From positions 1-39,156 of the forward strand of contig NZ_BJDO01000023.1 of assembly GCF_005405185.1 (NCBI RefSeq): DNA of 39,156 nt. The letters are read 5' to 3'. The position numbers and the translations under genes were made by a program. Origin of the DNA: Secundilactobacillus hailunensis. Lineage in GTDB: Bacteria > Bacillota > Bacilli > Lactobacillales > Lactobacillaceae. This document shows, piece after piece, positions 1 to 9,439 of the stretch. Below the pieces are notes generated by a model. That model saw nothing but the letters and a program-made list of their open reading frames with translations, searched no databases and had not been told where the DNA came from. How positions within the stretch are numbered: the first letter of the stretch is position 1; every line of letters begins with the position of its first letter.

Positions 1-18
1 TAGTCACCTTAGAAGCTA

Positions 19-37
19 CCGCAAATGCGGGGTTTTT
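19..37 (+). terminator. Short rho-independent terminator of an upstream gene
   Basis: A 4-bp GC stem (CCGC/GCGG) with an AAAT loop is followed by GGTTTTT. It would end a transcript entering from left of the window. The stem is short, so this is only a probable terminator. Confidence 0.4.
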
Positions 38-102
38 GCATATAATTTGCTTTAATCAATGGGCTACTCGACAAATGTTACAAAACTAGCACTACACGTT
101 AG

Positions 103-140
103 TAGCCTGAATGCCAATCGTTTGACTGGTATTCAGGCTA
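103..140. repeat. Inverted repeat, terminator-like hairpin
   Basis: TAGCCTGAATGCCA and TGGTATTCAGGCTA form a 14-bp stem with one G-U wobble around a 10-nt loop. Only TTTG follows on the + strand, so termination is uncertain. It could be a weak bidirectional terminator or an mRNA-stabilising hairpin. The rest of positions 38-233 holds no gene that I can see. Confidence 0.4.
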
Positions 141-233
141 TTTGCGTTAACGCTGTTGCTTACCATCAGTACCTTGGTTAAAATGATGATATGGCTTTTA
201 TCGATTAAAACAGTTAAGTGAAGGAGGGATTTC

Positions 234-623
234 TTGACACATCGAATAAAGTGGGCAACGTTATCGGTTGTGATTTACGTGATTTTTGTGGTCTGTGCAA
301 TAGCGTTTAAGCTGCTTGACCCAGCTAAGATCGGTCTGTCATGGACCGTTTTCTGGTACATTGCCGCTGCCGGCCTGATGTACTACTTTTACTTTAAAAA
401 CATGGCTTACCGAGAAGTGATCTATTACGCGCGGCAGTTTCATTTAACCAGACTAGATCTGGAGGCCATGGTGCCGAACCGTAAAAAGACGGCTGAGGTA
501 CCGGATCCAGACCATCCCAGTATTTTTACACCACTGATTTCGGTACCACTGAGTGTGACGAACCGCTTGACGGATATATTGGAGAAACGGGCCAAGGATG
601 AATACGTGGCGCCGTTTAAATAA
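234..623 (+). CDS. Small membrane protein of unknown function
   Basis: This encodes a 129-residue protein that I do not recognise. Two hydrophobic segments (about residues 8-28 and 36-54) should span the membrane. They are followed by a hydrophilic C-terminal half of about 70 residues rich in charged amino acids. The start is TTG at 234, chosen because a strong AAGGAGGG ribosome binding site lies at 221-228 with 5-nt spacing; no in-frame ATG is better placed. It stands alone, between an upstream hairpin and a clear terminator at 635-672. The topology suggests a cytoplasmic tail on a membrane hairpin. No motif points to a function. Confidence 0.7.
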   Translation: MTHRIKWATLSVVIYVIFVVCAIAFKLLDPAKIGLSWTVFWYIAAAGLMYYFYFKNMAYREVIYYARQFHLTRLDLEAMVPNRKKTAEVPDPDHPSIFTPLISVPLSVTNRLTDILEKRAKDEYVAPFK

Positions 624-634
624 ATTTAGACAGT

Positions 635-672
635 AAAATCCTCACCACACTTGAAATGTGATGAGGATTTTT
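635..672. terminator. Bidirectional rho-independent terminator
   Basis: A stem AAAATCCTCA/TGAGGATTTT, extended by CACA/TGTG around a short loop, is followed by a T-run. It lies between a + gene ending at 623 and a - gene ending at 692, and its A- and T-flanks let it serve both. Confidence 0.8.
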
Positions 673-691
673 AATCATGACATCAACTCAA

Positions 692-1540
692 CTAAATTAC
701 TGAAGCACCAACGATACTTGATAGGATCATGGTCAAAATGCCGTCCGCAATTAACGCAATCAATAGCGCGTGAACTTTATCCAAACCGCGAGCTTGTTTG
801 AACTCAAGAATGGTATATGAATAACCAATTGAGTAGACGGTAGTGGTTAGTAGGACGAAAAGAAATAGTAGAAAGGCACCGGCTAAGGTATTCAACAGTG
901 CGATGAACACCATGCCCAGCAGTAGAAAAATGAGGCTGAGATTGGTGTAACCTGCTAAGCGAGTCGCAAATCCGAGGTAGGTCTCGTGTTCATCACCAAT
1001 CAGATAACGCCGTGTTAACCAGCCAACCAAAACAAATAGGGCCATAAAAATAAGTGCAATTAAGAAAATCTTGAGAAAGATGGTGAAGCCGCTGCCGGTT
1101 GGATAATTGGGAAAGCTCGAACCGTTGCCATCCGTTTGACCATTGATGTCATTTATCGCTGAACTGAGGTCATTGATAAGGAGGGTCAACTCTTTGATGA
1201 TCCGGTAAAGTGCAACCATACCAGTAATCCCAATTAGTAAGGCCGCGATGATAAATGAGGTGATGCCGAAAAACTTATTGCCCTTTAAGTCAACCTTACT
1301 GGGATGTTTAATGGATTCCCAGAGCCAGCTGAAATAGTTAGTGGAATACTTCTTGGCTGCTTCCACGTTGGGATTAGGCTGGGATACCCGTTGCTGAGTC
1401 GACTGCTGTTGAGCGGCTTGCTGTTGCGAACGGGCGTTAAAATGTGTTAAATCATAGCCGCAATTGGTGCAAAACTTCGCGTTTGGTTTTAGCTTGGCGC
1501 CACAATTGGGGCAAAAACTAGGACCTGCTGTTTCACTCAT
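692..1540 (-). CDS. Zinc-ribbon membrane protein, Yip1/DUF-like
   Basis: This is a 282-residue protein with an N-terminal zinc ribbon: C10-x2-C13 and C24-x2-C27 in the pattern FCPNCG...FCTNCG. A Gln-rich linker (about residues 39-55) follows. Then come about five hydrophobic segments (roughly 90-114, 152-175, 198-218, 220-245 and 256-282). Zinc-ribbon plus multi-span proteins of this build are common and mostly uncharacterised in lactobacilli. The cytoplasmic ribbon probably binds zinc structurally. The ATG at 1540 is preceded by AGGGGGGA. The gene is monocistronic, facing the T-box leader across about 180 bases. The architecture is clear and the function unknown. Confidence 0.75.
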   Translation of the reverse strand: MSETAGPSFCPNCGAKLKPNAKFCTNCGYDLTHFNARSQQQAAQQQSTQQRVSQPNPNVEAAKKYSTNYFSWLWESIKHPSKVDLKGNKFFGITSFIIAALLIGITGMVALYRIIKELTLLINDLSSAINDINGQTDGNGSSFPNYPTGSGFTIFLKIFLIALIFMALFVLVGWLTRRYLIGDEHETYLGFATRLAGYTNLSLIFLLLGMVFIALLNTLAGAFLLFLFVLLTTTVYSIGYSYTILEFKQARGLDKVHALLIALIADGILTMILSSIVGASVI

Positions 1541-1721
1541 GATAATTCCCCCCTAATAAAAGATACGTACACTATAAAAGTATCACAAATAATTAATGAT
1601 GAGGTAGACTTTTTCGATATTTTAGGGCGATATTGTCTTATTGAGTGTCAAAAAGTAAAGTAATGTATGTTAATTTTCTAGACGTGGTTTCCCTAACGAG
1701 CTTCTTACACCCGTGTTTTCC

Positions 1722-1751
1722 TTGACGTTTCCGCTCACTGCATGCTAGTAT
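1722..1751 (+). promoter_or_regulatory. Sigma-A promoter of the T-box/NhaC unit
   Basis: A -35 box TTGACG (1722-1727) and a -10 box TAGTAT (1746-1751) are separated by 18 bases, a few bases upstream of the first conserved T-box elements. Confidence 0.6.
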
Positions 1752-1757
1752 GAAACT

Positions 1758-1990
1758 ACCTAATTACTTCTCAAATCAAGTAGTGCTCAGTCTGGGTGTC
1801 AGGAAGTCGGTGGTTGCTGCGAACCGATCAGGGCTGTGTAACCAAATACTGAGGGGCATCGTACGGAAAAATCTAGAGCCGTTATCATCTAGTGAGTGAG
1901 GAGTATTTGCGTACTCTTAAGCTGGGTGGTACCACGGTTAGTCCAATCGTCCCTGTTGCGTCTTTTGACGTAGCAGGGACGATTTTTTAT
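1758..1990 (+). promoter_or_regulatory. T-box riboswitch leader, probably tyrosine-specific
   Basis: This is a canonical T-box leader. It has a Stem I distal region (GGTGGTTGCTGCGAACCG, about 1810-1826), the T-box GGGTGGTACCACG (1924-1936), and a terminator stem CGTCCCTG.../CAGGGACG with a T-run ending near 1989. Uncharged tRNA binding would favour the antiterminator and switch on the downstream transporter. The UGGU of the T-box predicts a tRNA with A at the discriminator position. A UAC triplet at 1847-1849, opposite an AGUC segment, is my best specifier candidate (Tyr). A codon within AACCAA cannot be excluded. The class call is firm and the amino acid tentative. Confidence 0.88.
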
Positions 1991-2008
1991 CTAGAAGGGA
2001 TGTTAACG

Positions 2009-3400
2009 ATGAAAGAGCAGTCAAACGTCAAATTTGGCGAAGCAATTGCAGTTTTATTAATGATGTTAGTAGTCATGGGAGTCGGAGTGATTGGGTTTGG
2101 AATTAGTCCCCAAATTCCGGTGCTAATTGTGATCGGTTTGGTCATTCTCTGGGCGCGGTTCCGGCATTTTAGCTGGGATGAGATTCATAAAGGGATTACT
2201 GAAGGGGTCACTACAGGGATCGTGCCGATCTTTATCTTTATTTTGATTGGGGTTTTGATCAGTGTCTGGATTGCAGCCGGAATTATTCCGTCCTTAATGG
2301 TGGCTGGTTTTCATATGCTGAGTGTCCAATGGTTCGTACCGTCAGTATTTTTAGTTTGTGCGCTGATTGGGACTTCAATTGGGAGTGCGTTCACCACGAT
2401 TTCAACCGTGGGGATTGCGCTGTTCGGTATGGGAACAACCATGAACCTTAACCCGGCGTTAGTTGCCGGTGCCATTATTTCCGGCGCTATTTTTGGTGAC
2501 AAGACTTCGCCATTATCGGATTCAACTAACCTGGCCGCCGCAATTGCGGATGCTGATCTGTTCAAGCACATTAAAAACCTGATGTGGTCGACCATTCCAT
2601 CTTTTTTGATATCATTGATTTTATACGCCATTCTCGGGCATGGCGCTGCCAGCAGTGATGCGCTGACGAAGGTCTCCACAACGGTCAACGTCCTCAACGG
2701 TCACTTCGATATTACCTGGTGGGCGGCCTTACCGATTCTACTAATGTTCGTTTGTGCCTTTATGAAGATTCCAGCGATTGGGACGTTGCTTATCAACATC
2801 GCGGTGGCTGTCGCCATGATCTTTATTGAGGATCCGACCACTAAAGTTCAGCCACTGGTCAAAATGATGGAGACTGGTTTTGTTTCACATACCGGCAATC
2901 AAGCGGTAGATGCTTTACTGAGCCGAGGCGGTATTTCGTCGATGATGGGCACGGTGTCACTGATCTTTATGACACTTTCATTAGGTGGCTTACTGATGAA
3001 ATTTAATTTGATTCAAATTGCCATGAAGCCATTAATTTCTAGACTGCATCGTGACGGTGATCTGGTCACAGCGGGTATTCTTGCTGGGATTGGCGTTAAT
3101 CTCTTTGTCGGGGAACAGTATCTGTCGACGATCTTACCTGGTAAAGCCTTCAAAAAACCGTTTAACGATCACGGTCTAGATAATCTAGCATTGAGTCGAG
3201 TCCTTGAAGATGGCGGGACGGTTATTAATTACTTGGTCCCTTGGGGCGTTGCTAGTGTGTTTGCGGCGAATACTTTAGGCGTTAGCACGATGGCGTTTCT
3301 GCCATTTTGTTTCTTCAGTCTCCTGTCACCAGTCTTCTCAATTTTGAGTGGTTACACGGGAATCGGGTTGAAGAAGTTACCACAGACTGAAACTGAATAA
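2009..3400 (+). CDS. NhaC-family antiporter/amino-acid transporter
   Basis: This is a 463-residue integral membrane protein of the NhaC Na+/H+ antiporter superfamily. It has about 11-12 hydrophobic segments, the family-typical GDKTSPLSDSTNLAAA stretch near residue 165, and a late VPWG motif. An open frame extends upstream into the T-box leader (to 1892), but that part lies inside the regulatory RNA. I chose ATG 2009 because AGAAGGG at 1993-1999 is correctly spaced; ATG 2000 is too close to it. NhaC-like members under T-box or lysine-riboswitch control are thought to be amino-acid carriers rather than true sodium antiporters. The T-box here, possibly tyrosine-specific, suggests amino-acid (perhaps tyrosine) uptake or exchange. 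A bidirectional terminator follows immediately. Confidence 0.85.
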   Translation: MKEQSNVKFGEAIAVLLMMLVVMGVGVIGFGISPQIPVLIVIGLVILWARFRHFSWDEIHKGITEGVTTGIVPIFIFILIGVLISVWIAAGIIPSLMVAGFHMLSVQWFVPSVFLVCALIGTSIGSAFTTISTVGIALFGMGTTMNLNPALVAGAIISGAIFGDKTSPLSDSTNLAAAIADADLFKHIKNLMWSTIPSFLISLILYAILGHGAASSDALTKVSTTVNVLNGHFDITWWAALPILLMFVCAFMKIPAIGTLLINIAVAVAMIFIEDPTTKVQPLVKMMETGFVSHTGNQAVDALLSRGGISSMMGTVSLIFMTLSLGGLLMKFNLIQIAMKPLISRLHRDGDLVTAGILAGIGVNLFVGEQYLSTILPGKAFKKPFNDHGLDNLALSRVLEDGGTVINYLVPWGVASVFAANTLGVSTMAFLPFCFFSLLSPVFSILSGYTGIGLKKLPQTETE

Positions 3401-3406
3401 TCACGT

Positions 3407-3446
3407 AAAAAAGCGTTCGGCGATTTTATTTCGCCGAACGCTTTTT
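3407..3446. terminator. Bidirectional rho-independent terminator
   Basis: A perfect stem AAGCGTTCGGCGA/TCGCCGAACGCTT with a 7-nt loop has A-runs on one side and T-runs on the other. It ends both the NhaC-family gene (+) and the purA-guaC operon (-). Confidence 0.92.
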
Positions 3447-3456
3447 GATACTTAAA

Positions 3457-4446
3457 TTAGTAAGAATCACCATTCAAAACAGAATTCTTAACCACTACGT
3501 AGTCAACTAAGCGGATATCCATCAGCTTGTTGCCACCGGCGTAAGAGATCGAACTTTGCAGATCCTGTTGCATTTCTGATAAGGTATCGGCAATGTCACC
3601 GCGGTAAGGGACTAACATTTGCTTACCTTCCACGTTACGGTAGGCGCCTTTTTGAGTTTCTGAAGCGGAACCCCAGTATTGTTTGTAGTTCTTGCCATCG
3701 ATTTTGATCATGGTGCCAGGGGACTGCTGATGACCGGCTAATAGTGAGCCAATCATGACCATGGTAGCACCGAAGCGAATCGATTTGGCGATGTCGCCGT
3801 TATAGCGAATACCGCCATCGGCAATCAGGGGCTTGCTGGCAGCCTTGGAACAGAGCCGTAAAGCGGCTAACTGCCAGCCACCGGTGCCAAAACCAGTCTT
3901 CAGCTTGGTGATGCAGGCTTTACCTGGTCCAATACCAACTTTAGTGGCATCGGCGCCGGCGTTTTCCAGTTCACGGACAGCTTCTGGTGTGCCGACGTTA
4001 CCGGCAATCACGAAGCTAGCGGGCAGGTATTGCTTGATGTGCTGAATCATTCGAATGACGGAGTTGGAATGCCCGTGTGCGATATCGATAGTGATGTACT
4101 CTGGGACATCGTCGGCATCTGCTAACTCTTGAATGAAATCAAGTTCTTCCTGCTTCACGCCCACGCTGATGGAAGCAAATAAATCTTTGCTGTGCATCAT
4201 TTTAACGAAGGCGTGTCGTTTTTCTGGTTGAAACCGGTGCATGATGTAGAAATAATCGTTTTGAGCCAGCCAAACGGCGAGATCATCGTTGATTACGGTT
4301 TCCATGTTGGCGGGAACGACGGGAATTTTAAATGTTCGAGGACCAAATTTGACTGAAGTATCGGCTTCGGACCGGCTCTCAATAATACATTTATTCGGGA
4401 TCAGTTGAATGTCTTCGTAGTCAAATACTTCTGGGTTGTTCATCAT
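3457..4446 (-). CDS. guaC: GMP reductase
   Basis: This is a 329-residue GMP reductase (GuaC2-type). It reduces GMP to IMP with NADPH and release of ammonia, feeding guanine nucleotides back to the IMP branch point. It shows the IMPDH/GMPR TIM-barrel signature [11 protein letters not shown] with the catalytic cysteine at residue 178. It also has [23 protein letters not shown] and the GMPR-type [17 protein letters not shown] segment, and it lacks the CBS domains of IMP dehydrogenase. AAGGAG lies 8 nt before the first of two adjacent ATG codons. It starts 12 nt after the purA stop on the same strand, so the two are an operon for AMP/GMP balancing. A shared terminator follows. Confidence 0.95.
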   Translation of the reverse strand: MMNNPEVFDYEDIQLIPNKCIIESRSEADTSVKFGPRTFKIPVVPANMETVINDDLAVWLAQNDYFYIMHRFQPEKRHAFVKMMHSKDLFASISVGVKQEELDFIQELADADDVPEYITIDIAHGHSNSVIRMIQHIKQYLPASFVIAGNVGTPEAVRELENAGADATKVGIGPGKACITKLKTGFGTGGWQLAALRLCSKAASKPLIADGGIRYNGDIAKSIRFGATMVMIGSLLAGHQQSPGTMIKIDGKNYKQYWGSASETQKGAYRNVEGKQMLVPYRGDIADTLSEMQQDLQSSISYAGGNKLMDIRLVDYVVVKNSVLNGDSY

Positions 4447-4458
4447 TTATCCTGCTCC

Positions 4459-5766
<1,308 letters not shown>

Positions 5767-5799
5767 TTAAACACCCCATATCTAAGATTGCTAAGCTGA

Positions 5800-6045
5800 T
5801 GCAAATACGAACAACCCAGCAATTTATATATTACCAGTTTAAAAATTGGAAAGCAAGTAAAAACACGAATAATATTTTAAAATATGGTGATTAATGTTCA
5901 TATTTTAGCTGAACAAATTAAAGCAAACAAGTTATATATAGGAACTTTTTGATAATTATCAATTTAATCATGCAAAATGGAGCATATTATGTTATGATTT
6001 TGATGGAAATTCAGCTGTGGATTTCAATTAATGTTCGTCTTTTAA
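5800..6045. promoter_or_regulatory. purA/purB divergent control region with PurBox-like motifs
   Basis: The 307-base gap between purA and purB is AT-rich and holds no gene. Four motifs resemble the PurR box core (AnnnCGAAnAnT or its reverse complement). They are ATACGAACAA (core 5808), ACACGAATAAT (core 5866), AATGTTCATATT (core 5896, inverted) and AATGTTCGTCTT (core 6033, inverted). The 5866/5896 pair faces inward with a gap close to that of Bacillus PurR operators. This would explain joint control of adenylosuccinate synthesis and cleavage. Motif calls are by eye, so binding is inferred. Confidence 0.45.
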
Positions 6046-6073
6046 TGAAAATCAATCAGAAATGAGGATCATA

Positions 6074-7369
6074 ATGCTCGAAAGATATACACGCCCAGAA
6101 ATGGCGAAAATTTGGTCGCTTCATAACCAGTATCAATCTTGGCTGGAAGTCGAAATTGCGGTGGATGAAGCGTGGGCTCAATTAGGAGTCGTTCCTCAAG
6201 CAGACGTTGATAAGATCAACGCGAAGGCTACTTTTAATGAGGATCGAATTGCTGAAATCGAAGCAGTTACTCATCATGATGTTGTGGCGTTTACCCGCGA
6301 TGTGTCTGAATCATTGGGTGAAGAACGCAAGTGGATCCATTATGGCATGACCAGTACCGACGTTGTGGATACAGCACAGGGTTACCGGTTAAAACAAGCC
6401 AACGAACTTTTACGACAGGATTTATTGCACTTAAAAGAAGTTGTGCGTAAGCAGGCACTGAAATATAAGGATACGGTGATGATCGGCCGGACCCACGGGG
6501 TACAAGCTGAGCCAACCACTTTTGGTCTGAAATTAGCGCGGTGGTATTCTGAAATCAACCGTGATATTGACCGCTTTAATGAAGCCGCCGATGAAGTTGA
6601 AGCTGGCAAGATCAGCGGTGCGGTGGGAACGTTTGCTAACGTACCGCCAGAGGTTGAAAAGTACGTCTGTGACAAATTAGGCATCCGGGCACAGGAAATT
6701 ACCAGCCAAGTGCTGCCACGTGATCTGCACGCCCATTACATTGCCACCTTGGCGCTGATCGGGACGAGTTTGGAAGAATTTGCGACTGAGATCCGGTCAC
6801 TGCAGCGATCTGAAATCCATGAAGTTGAAGAACATTTCAATAAGGGACAAAAGGGTTCTTCAGCAATGCCGCATAAACGCAACCCAATTGGTTCAGAAAA
6901 CATTACCGGCTTAGCACGGGTACTCAGAGGCCACGTTCAAACCGCTTATGAAGACGTGGCATTATGGCATGAACGTGATATTTCTCATTCATCAGCGGAA
7001 CGGATCATTTTGCCAGATACCACAACGCTGTTAGATTATATGCTGCACCGGTTTGCGAACATCGTGGAGAATCTGACGGTCTTCCCAGACCGGATGAAGC
7101 ACAATATGACCTTGACGTATGGCTTGATCTATTCGCAACGGGTCATGTTGAAGCTGATCGATGCGGGGTTAACTAGGGAAACGGCTTATGACCTTGTCCA
7201 GCCGTTAACGGCGAAGGCCTGGGACGAACATCTCCAGTTCCGGCCATTGGTGGAAGGCAACAAAACTATCATGTCGCACCTGTCAGAAAAGGATATCGAC
7301 GACGCGTTTGATTATCATTATCATATCCGCAGAGTGGGAGAGATCTTTGAGAGGATTGGATTAAAATAA
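6074..7369 (+). CDS. purB: Adenylosuccinate lyase
   Basis: This is a 431-residue fumarase/aspartase-superfamily enzyme. It cleaves adenylosuccinate to AMP and fumarate and also acts on SAICAR in de novo IMP synthesis. The superfamily signature [16 protein letters not shown] lies near residue 262. TSTDVVDTA (about 91-99) and [14 protein letters not shown] (about 141-154) give the other conserved regions of the tetrameric active site. I start at ATG 6074 ([10 protein letters not shown]), with GAGGAT just upstream; the ATG at 6062 overlaps that ribosome binding site. The gene is divergent from purA-guaC. A long-hairpin repeat begins 2 nt after the stop codon and may act as its 3' structure. Confidence 0.96.
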   Translation: MLERYTRPEMAKIWSLHNQYQSWLEVEIAVDEAWAQLGVVPQADVDKINAKATFNEDRIAEIEAVTHHDVVAFTRDVSESLGEERKWIHYGMTSTDVVDTAQGYRLKQANELLRQDLLHLKEVVRKQALKYKDTVMIGRTHGVQAEPTTFGLKLARWYSEINRDIDRFNEAADEVEAGKISGAVGTFANVPPEVEKYVCDKLGIRAQEITSQVLPRDLHAHYIATLALIGTSLEEFATEIRSLQRSEIHEVEEHFNKGQKGSSAMPHKRNPIGSENITGLARVLRGHVQTAYEDVALWHERDISHSSAERIILPDTTTLLDYMLHRFANIVENLTVFPDRMKHNMTLTYGLIYSQRVMLKLIDAGLTRETAYDLVQPLTAKAWDEHLQFRPLVEGNKTIMSHLSEKDIDDAFDYHYHIRRVGEIFERIGLK

Positions 7370-7370
7370 G

Positions 7371-7494
7371 GTGCGGAAGAAAGCGGTTAGAGAGCGTAGT
7401 GTAAGTTAACTATGACAAAAATCCTGGGCTTGGATTTATGTCATAGTTAACTTACATGCAGCTCTCTGCTTTCTGTAGCCCGATTCGGCTAGAT
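7371..7494. repeat. Long-hairpin intergenic repeat, copy A
   Basis: This is a near-symmetric element. A perfect 17-bp stem (GTAAGTTAACTATGACA at 7401-7417 with its complement at 7439-7455) surrounds an inner hairpin AAATCC-TGGGCTT-GGATTT. Outer pairs AGAAAGC/GCTTTCT and AGAGAGC/GCTCTCT extend it. A border mini-hairpin TAGCC-CGATTC-GGCTA lies at 7476-7491. Copy D (21654-21775) is the same element inverted. No protein is encoded. Confidence 0.85.
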
Positions 7495-7506
7495 AAGCGA
7501 AAAGAG

Positions 7507-7589
7507 CACACAAAAATCCTGGGCTTGGATTTTGGTAGAGAGTCCCTTAGGTGCAAGTCTCTGCCTGGTGTAGCCCGATTCGGCTAGAT
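7507..7589. repeat. Long-hairpin intergenic repeat, copy B (left arm lost)
   Basis: It has the same core AAAATCC-TGGGCTT-GGATTTT (7513-7533) and the same border TAGCC-CGATTC-GGCTA (7571-7586) as copy A. The right arm (TTAGGTGCAAGTCTCTGCCT) matches copy C rather than A. Most of the left arm is missing, so the long stem cannot form. It lies directly after copy A. Confidence 0.75.
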
Positions 7590-7609
7590 AAAATAAAACA
7601 ACCAAACAA

Positions 7610-7639
7610 AAACCAAACTCAAATTGGGTTTGGTTTTTT
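7610..7639 (+). terminator. Rho-independent terminator
   Basis: The stem AAACCAAAC/GTTTGGTTT with a T-run ends transcription from purB and the repeats before the padR promoter. Confidence 0.7.
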
Positions 7640-7661
7640 AATGCATATTTTTCAGATTACC

Positions 7662-7711
7662 TTGACACACACAGTAATCCAGCGTAGATTATTATGTGAC
7701 AAATAGTAATC
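7662..7711 (+). promoter_or_regulatory. padR promoter with repeated AGTAATC motif
   Basis: TTGACA (7662-7667), a 17-nt spacer and TAGATT (7685-7690) form a good sigma-A promoter. AGTAATC occurs in the spacer (7673-7679) and again after the -10 (7705-7711), with GATTAT between. These repeats flank the -10 and are a candidate autorepression operator for the PadR protein; this is inference. Confidence 0.55.
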
Positions 7712-7727
7712 GAGGAGGCTTCCAAAT

Positions 7728-8081
7728 ATGACCAGTCGGCACGATATCTCCAAAGACCTGATCCGTGGCGTCACGGACGGGATCATCTTAAACATCCTGT
7801 CACAGGGCGATTCGTATGGCTATCAGATGGTGCAGCAGGTGACTGAACTGTCTGATGGGCATTATGAAATCAACGAAGCCACGCTATATACAGTTTTCCG
7901 ACGCTTAAGCAAAAACGGGTTGATCGACAGCTACTACGGAAACGAGACCCAGGGTGGCCGCCGCAAATACTATCACATCACCCAAGCTGGCAGCGCGGAA
8001 CTGACCCAGTTTCACAAAGACTGGCAATTTGCCAAAGAAACCATTACGCAATTAACGACTGGAGTGCTAAAACATGATTAA
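7728..8081 (+). CDS. PadR-family transcriptional regulator
   Basis: This is a 117-residue winged-helix repressor-type protein. The PadR fold is visible as GVTDGIILNILSQGDSYGYQM (helix 1-2 region), INEATLYTVFRRLSKNGLI (recognition helix) and GGRRKYYHITQAG (wing). A short C-terminal helix for dimerisation follows. GAGGAGG precedes the ATG. The stop overlaps the start of the next gene by 8 nt, so the two are translationally coupled. PadR paired with a DUF1700/DUF4097 protein is a recurrent Firmicutes arrangement, in which the regulator usually responds to envelope or small-molecule stress. It probably autoregulates through the repeats in its promoter. The ligand is unknown. Confidence 0.92.
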   Translation: MTSRHDISKDLIRGVTDGIILNILSQGDSYGYQMVQQVTELSDGHYEINEATLYTVFRRLSKNGLIDSYYGNETQGGRRKYYHITQAGSAELTQFHKDWQFAKETITQLTTGVLKHD

Positions 8082-9162
8082 TGATGAATTAATAGCTGCT
8101 GCCTTAGACCCGATTTTTAAAGGCTACGTGCAAAATGACGATGTGCAGGACTTTTATAATGAAGTTACGGCTGATGTTAAGGAAAGTGCGCAATTTTTGT
8201 TGGACACTAAGCAGGTTATGAGACCAAAACAGGCCGTTGATAGGGCGGTTAAATCGTTAGGTGATCTAACCGAACCGCTGCTGCTAATCAGCAGTCCCGT
8301 AGCATCTGCATCAACAGCGACTGCCTCTGCGACCGTTGCTCAAAGCTGGCCTGATACCGAGGTTGGCCACATCGTTTTGCGGGCGGATGAGACCCAAGTC
8401 CGGTTAGTGGCCAGCGCTGATGCTCAGATTCACGTCCACCAGTTCCAGCAGTCTAAGTTAGCCGCCAGCAAACTGCAGCTTAAACAAAGTGAGGACACGC
8501 TCTATCTGGCAGCACCATCGCCACGCTGGTTTCAGTATCTGATCCCGTTTCGGCATCCTAAGTCGGTGGTTGAGATTGCTTTGCCAGCGCAGTTTGACGG
8601 GACCCTGGACGTTGACCTAAAGTCAGGGTCGCTTTCAGCAACTGACCTTACCAATCAATTACGAGCAACTTTAACGTTACGGTCTGGCGGTATTACTATG
8701 CAGCACGTTCAGTTCAAGACGCTTAGTGCGCAGCTGACTTCAGGATCATTTAAAGTTAATCACCTCGTGTGTGAGACGCTATCACTGAATGCCCATTCTG
8801 GTGCGGTTCATCTGGCGAACGTTGAAACGGTATTTGATATCAGTGCCCATTCCGGTCTGGTTAAAGGCAGCATGCTGGCAGGTGCCGGCCAATTTGATGT
8901 GCATTCCGGCAGTTTAACCTTGAACTGGCAGCGAATTGACGGCGATATTGCGGTGGTTAACCAATCTGGGACGGTCAAGCTGCAGGCTCCCACGGCTGAT
9001 TCATTCAAATTCGACCTGCAGGCACAATCGGGGACTGTTAAAGTGACACGCAACGCGACTTATAGTCTTCAGGTTCAAGGCGCGGCGCTGGGTCAAGTTG
9101 GTGAAGCGCCGCAATACAGCGTTACAGTTAAAAACCATTCTGGGACGATTCGACTTAATTAA
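8074..9162 (+). CDS. DUF4097 beta-repeat protein with N-terminal HAAS-like domain
   Basis: This 362-residue protein lacks a clear signal peptide or membrane span. Residues 1-75 are helical with a conserved-looking KQAVDRAVKSLGDLTEPL segment, resembling the HAAS/DUF1700 helical region often tied to PadR regulators. From about residue 95 on, short repeats of the type LxAHSGxVxLxNV and VxxQSGTVKL recur. They fit the DUF4097 family (predicted parallel beta-helix, sometimes labelled putative adhesin). It overlaps padR and is followed by a terminator, completing a two-gene operon. A role in envelope-stress sensing is inferred from family context; no enzyme motif is visible. Confidence 0.82.
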   Translation: MINDELIAAALDPIFKGYVQNDDVQDFYNEVTADVKESAQFLLDTKQVMRPKQAVDRAVKSLGDLTEPLLLISSPVASASTATASATVAQSWPDTEVGHIVLRADETQVRLVASADAQIHVHQFQQSKLAASKLQLKQSEDTLYLAAPSPRWFQYLIPFRHPKSVVEIALPAQFDGTLDVDLKSGSLSATDLTNQLRATLTLRSGGITMQHVQFKTLSAQLTSGSFKVNHLVCETLSLNAHSGAVHLANVETVFDISAHSGLVKGSMLAGAGQFDVHSGSLTLNWQRIDGDIAVVNQSGTVKLQAPTADSFKFDLQAQSGTVKVTRNATYSLQVQGAALGQVGEAPQYSVTVKNHSGTIRLN

Positions 9163-9172
9163 AGCAATGTAC

Positions 9173-9206
9173 AAAAAAACCAAACTCGATTGAGTTTGGT
9201 TTTTTT
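9173..9206 (+). terminator. Rho-independent terminator of the padR operon
   Basis: The perfect stem AAACCAAACTC/GAGTTTGGTTT with a GATT loop is followed by a T-run. Its sequence closely resembles the terminator at 7610-7639. Confidence 0.92.
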
Positions 9207-9215
9207 CAAGGGGAT

Positions 9216-9367
9216 ATTTTCCAATCATAGGGGGAATTGGAAAATACAAGTGGGTAGTGAGATCTGTTTTCTAGGGGAGGAGGATAGATCTCACATGCAT
9301 ATCAGTCTCTTTAGGGGGAAGAAACCGATGAATCAAGGAAGTGTATATAGCTTGTTACCTTTGCTAT
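9216..9367. repeat. Two inverted repeats with purine-rich loops
   Basis: ATTTTCCAAT (9216-9225) pairs perfectly with ATTGGAAAAT (9236-9245) around a loop holding AGGGGG. GTGAGATCT (9257-9265) pairs perfectly with AGATCTCAC (9286-9294) around a loop holding AGGGGAGGAGGA. A third AGGGGGAAG (about 9313) sits before a 13-codon frame starting ATG 9328 (MNQGSVYSLLPLL). No larger gene is present in 9207-9439. The structure looks like a decayed or regulatory leader; its function is unknown. Confidence 0.5.
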
Positions 9368-9439
9368 GAATTAAATATACCAACAAAATGTGATAAAAGT
9401 GTGAACAGGACGGGGCAGATTTTTGAAGATTTTCTAATG

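Noticed and set aside
1892-2008. Upstream extension of the NhaC-family reading frame
   Set aside because: It overlaps the T-box antiterminator/terminator and has no ribosome binding site; ATG 2009 is better placed.
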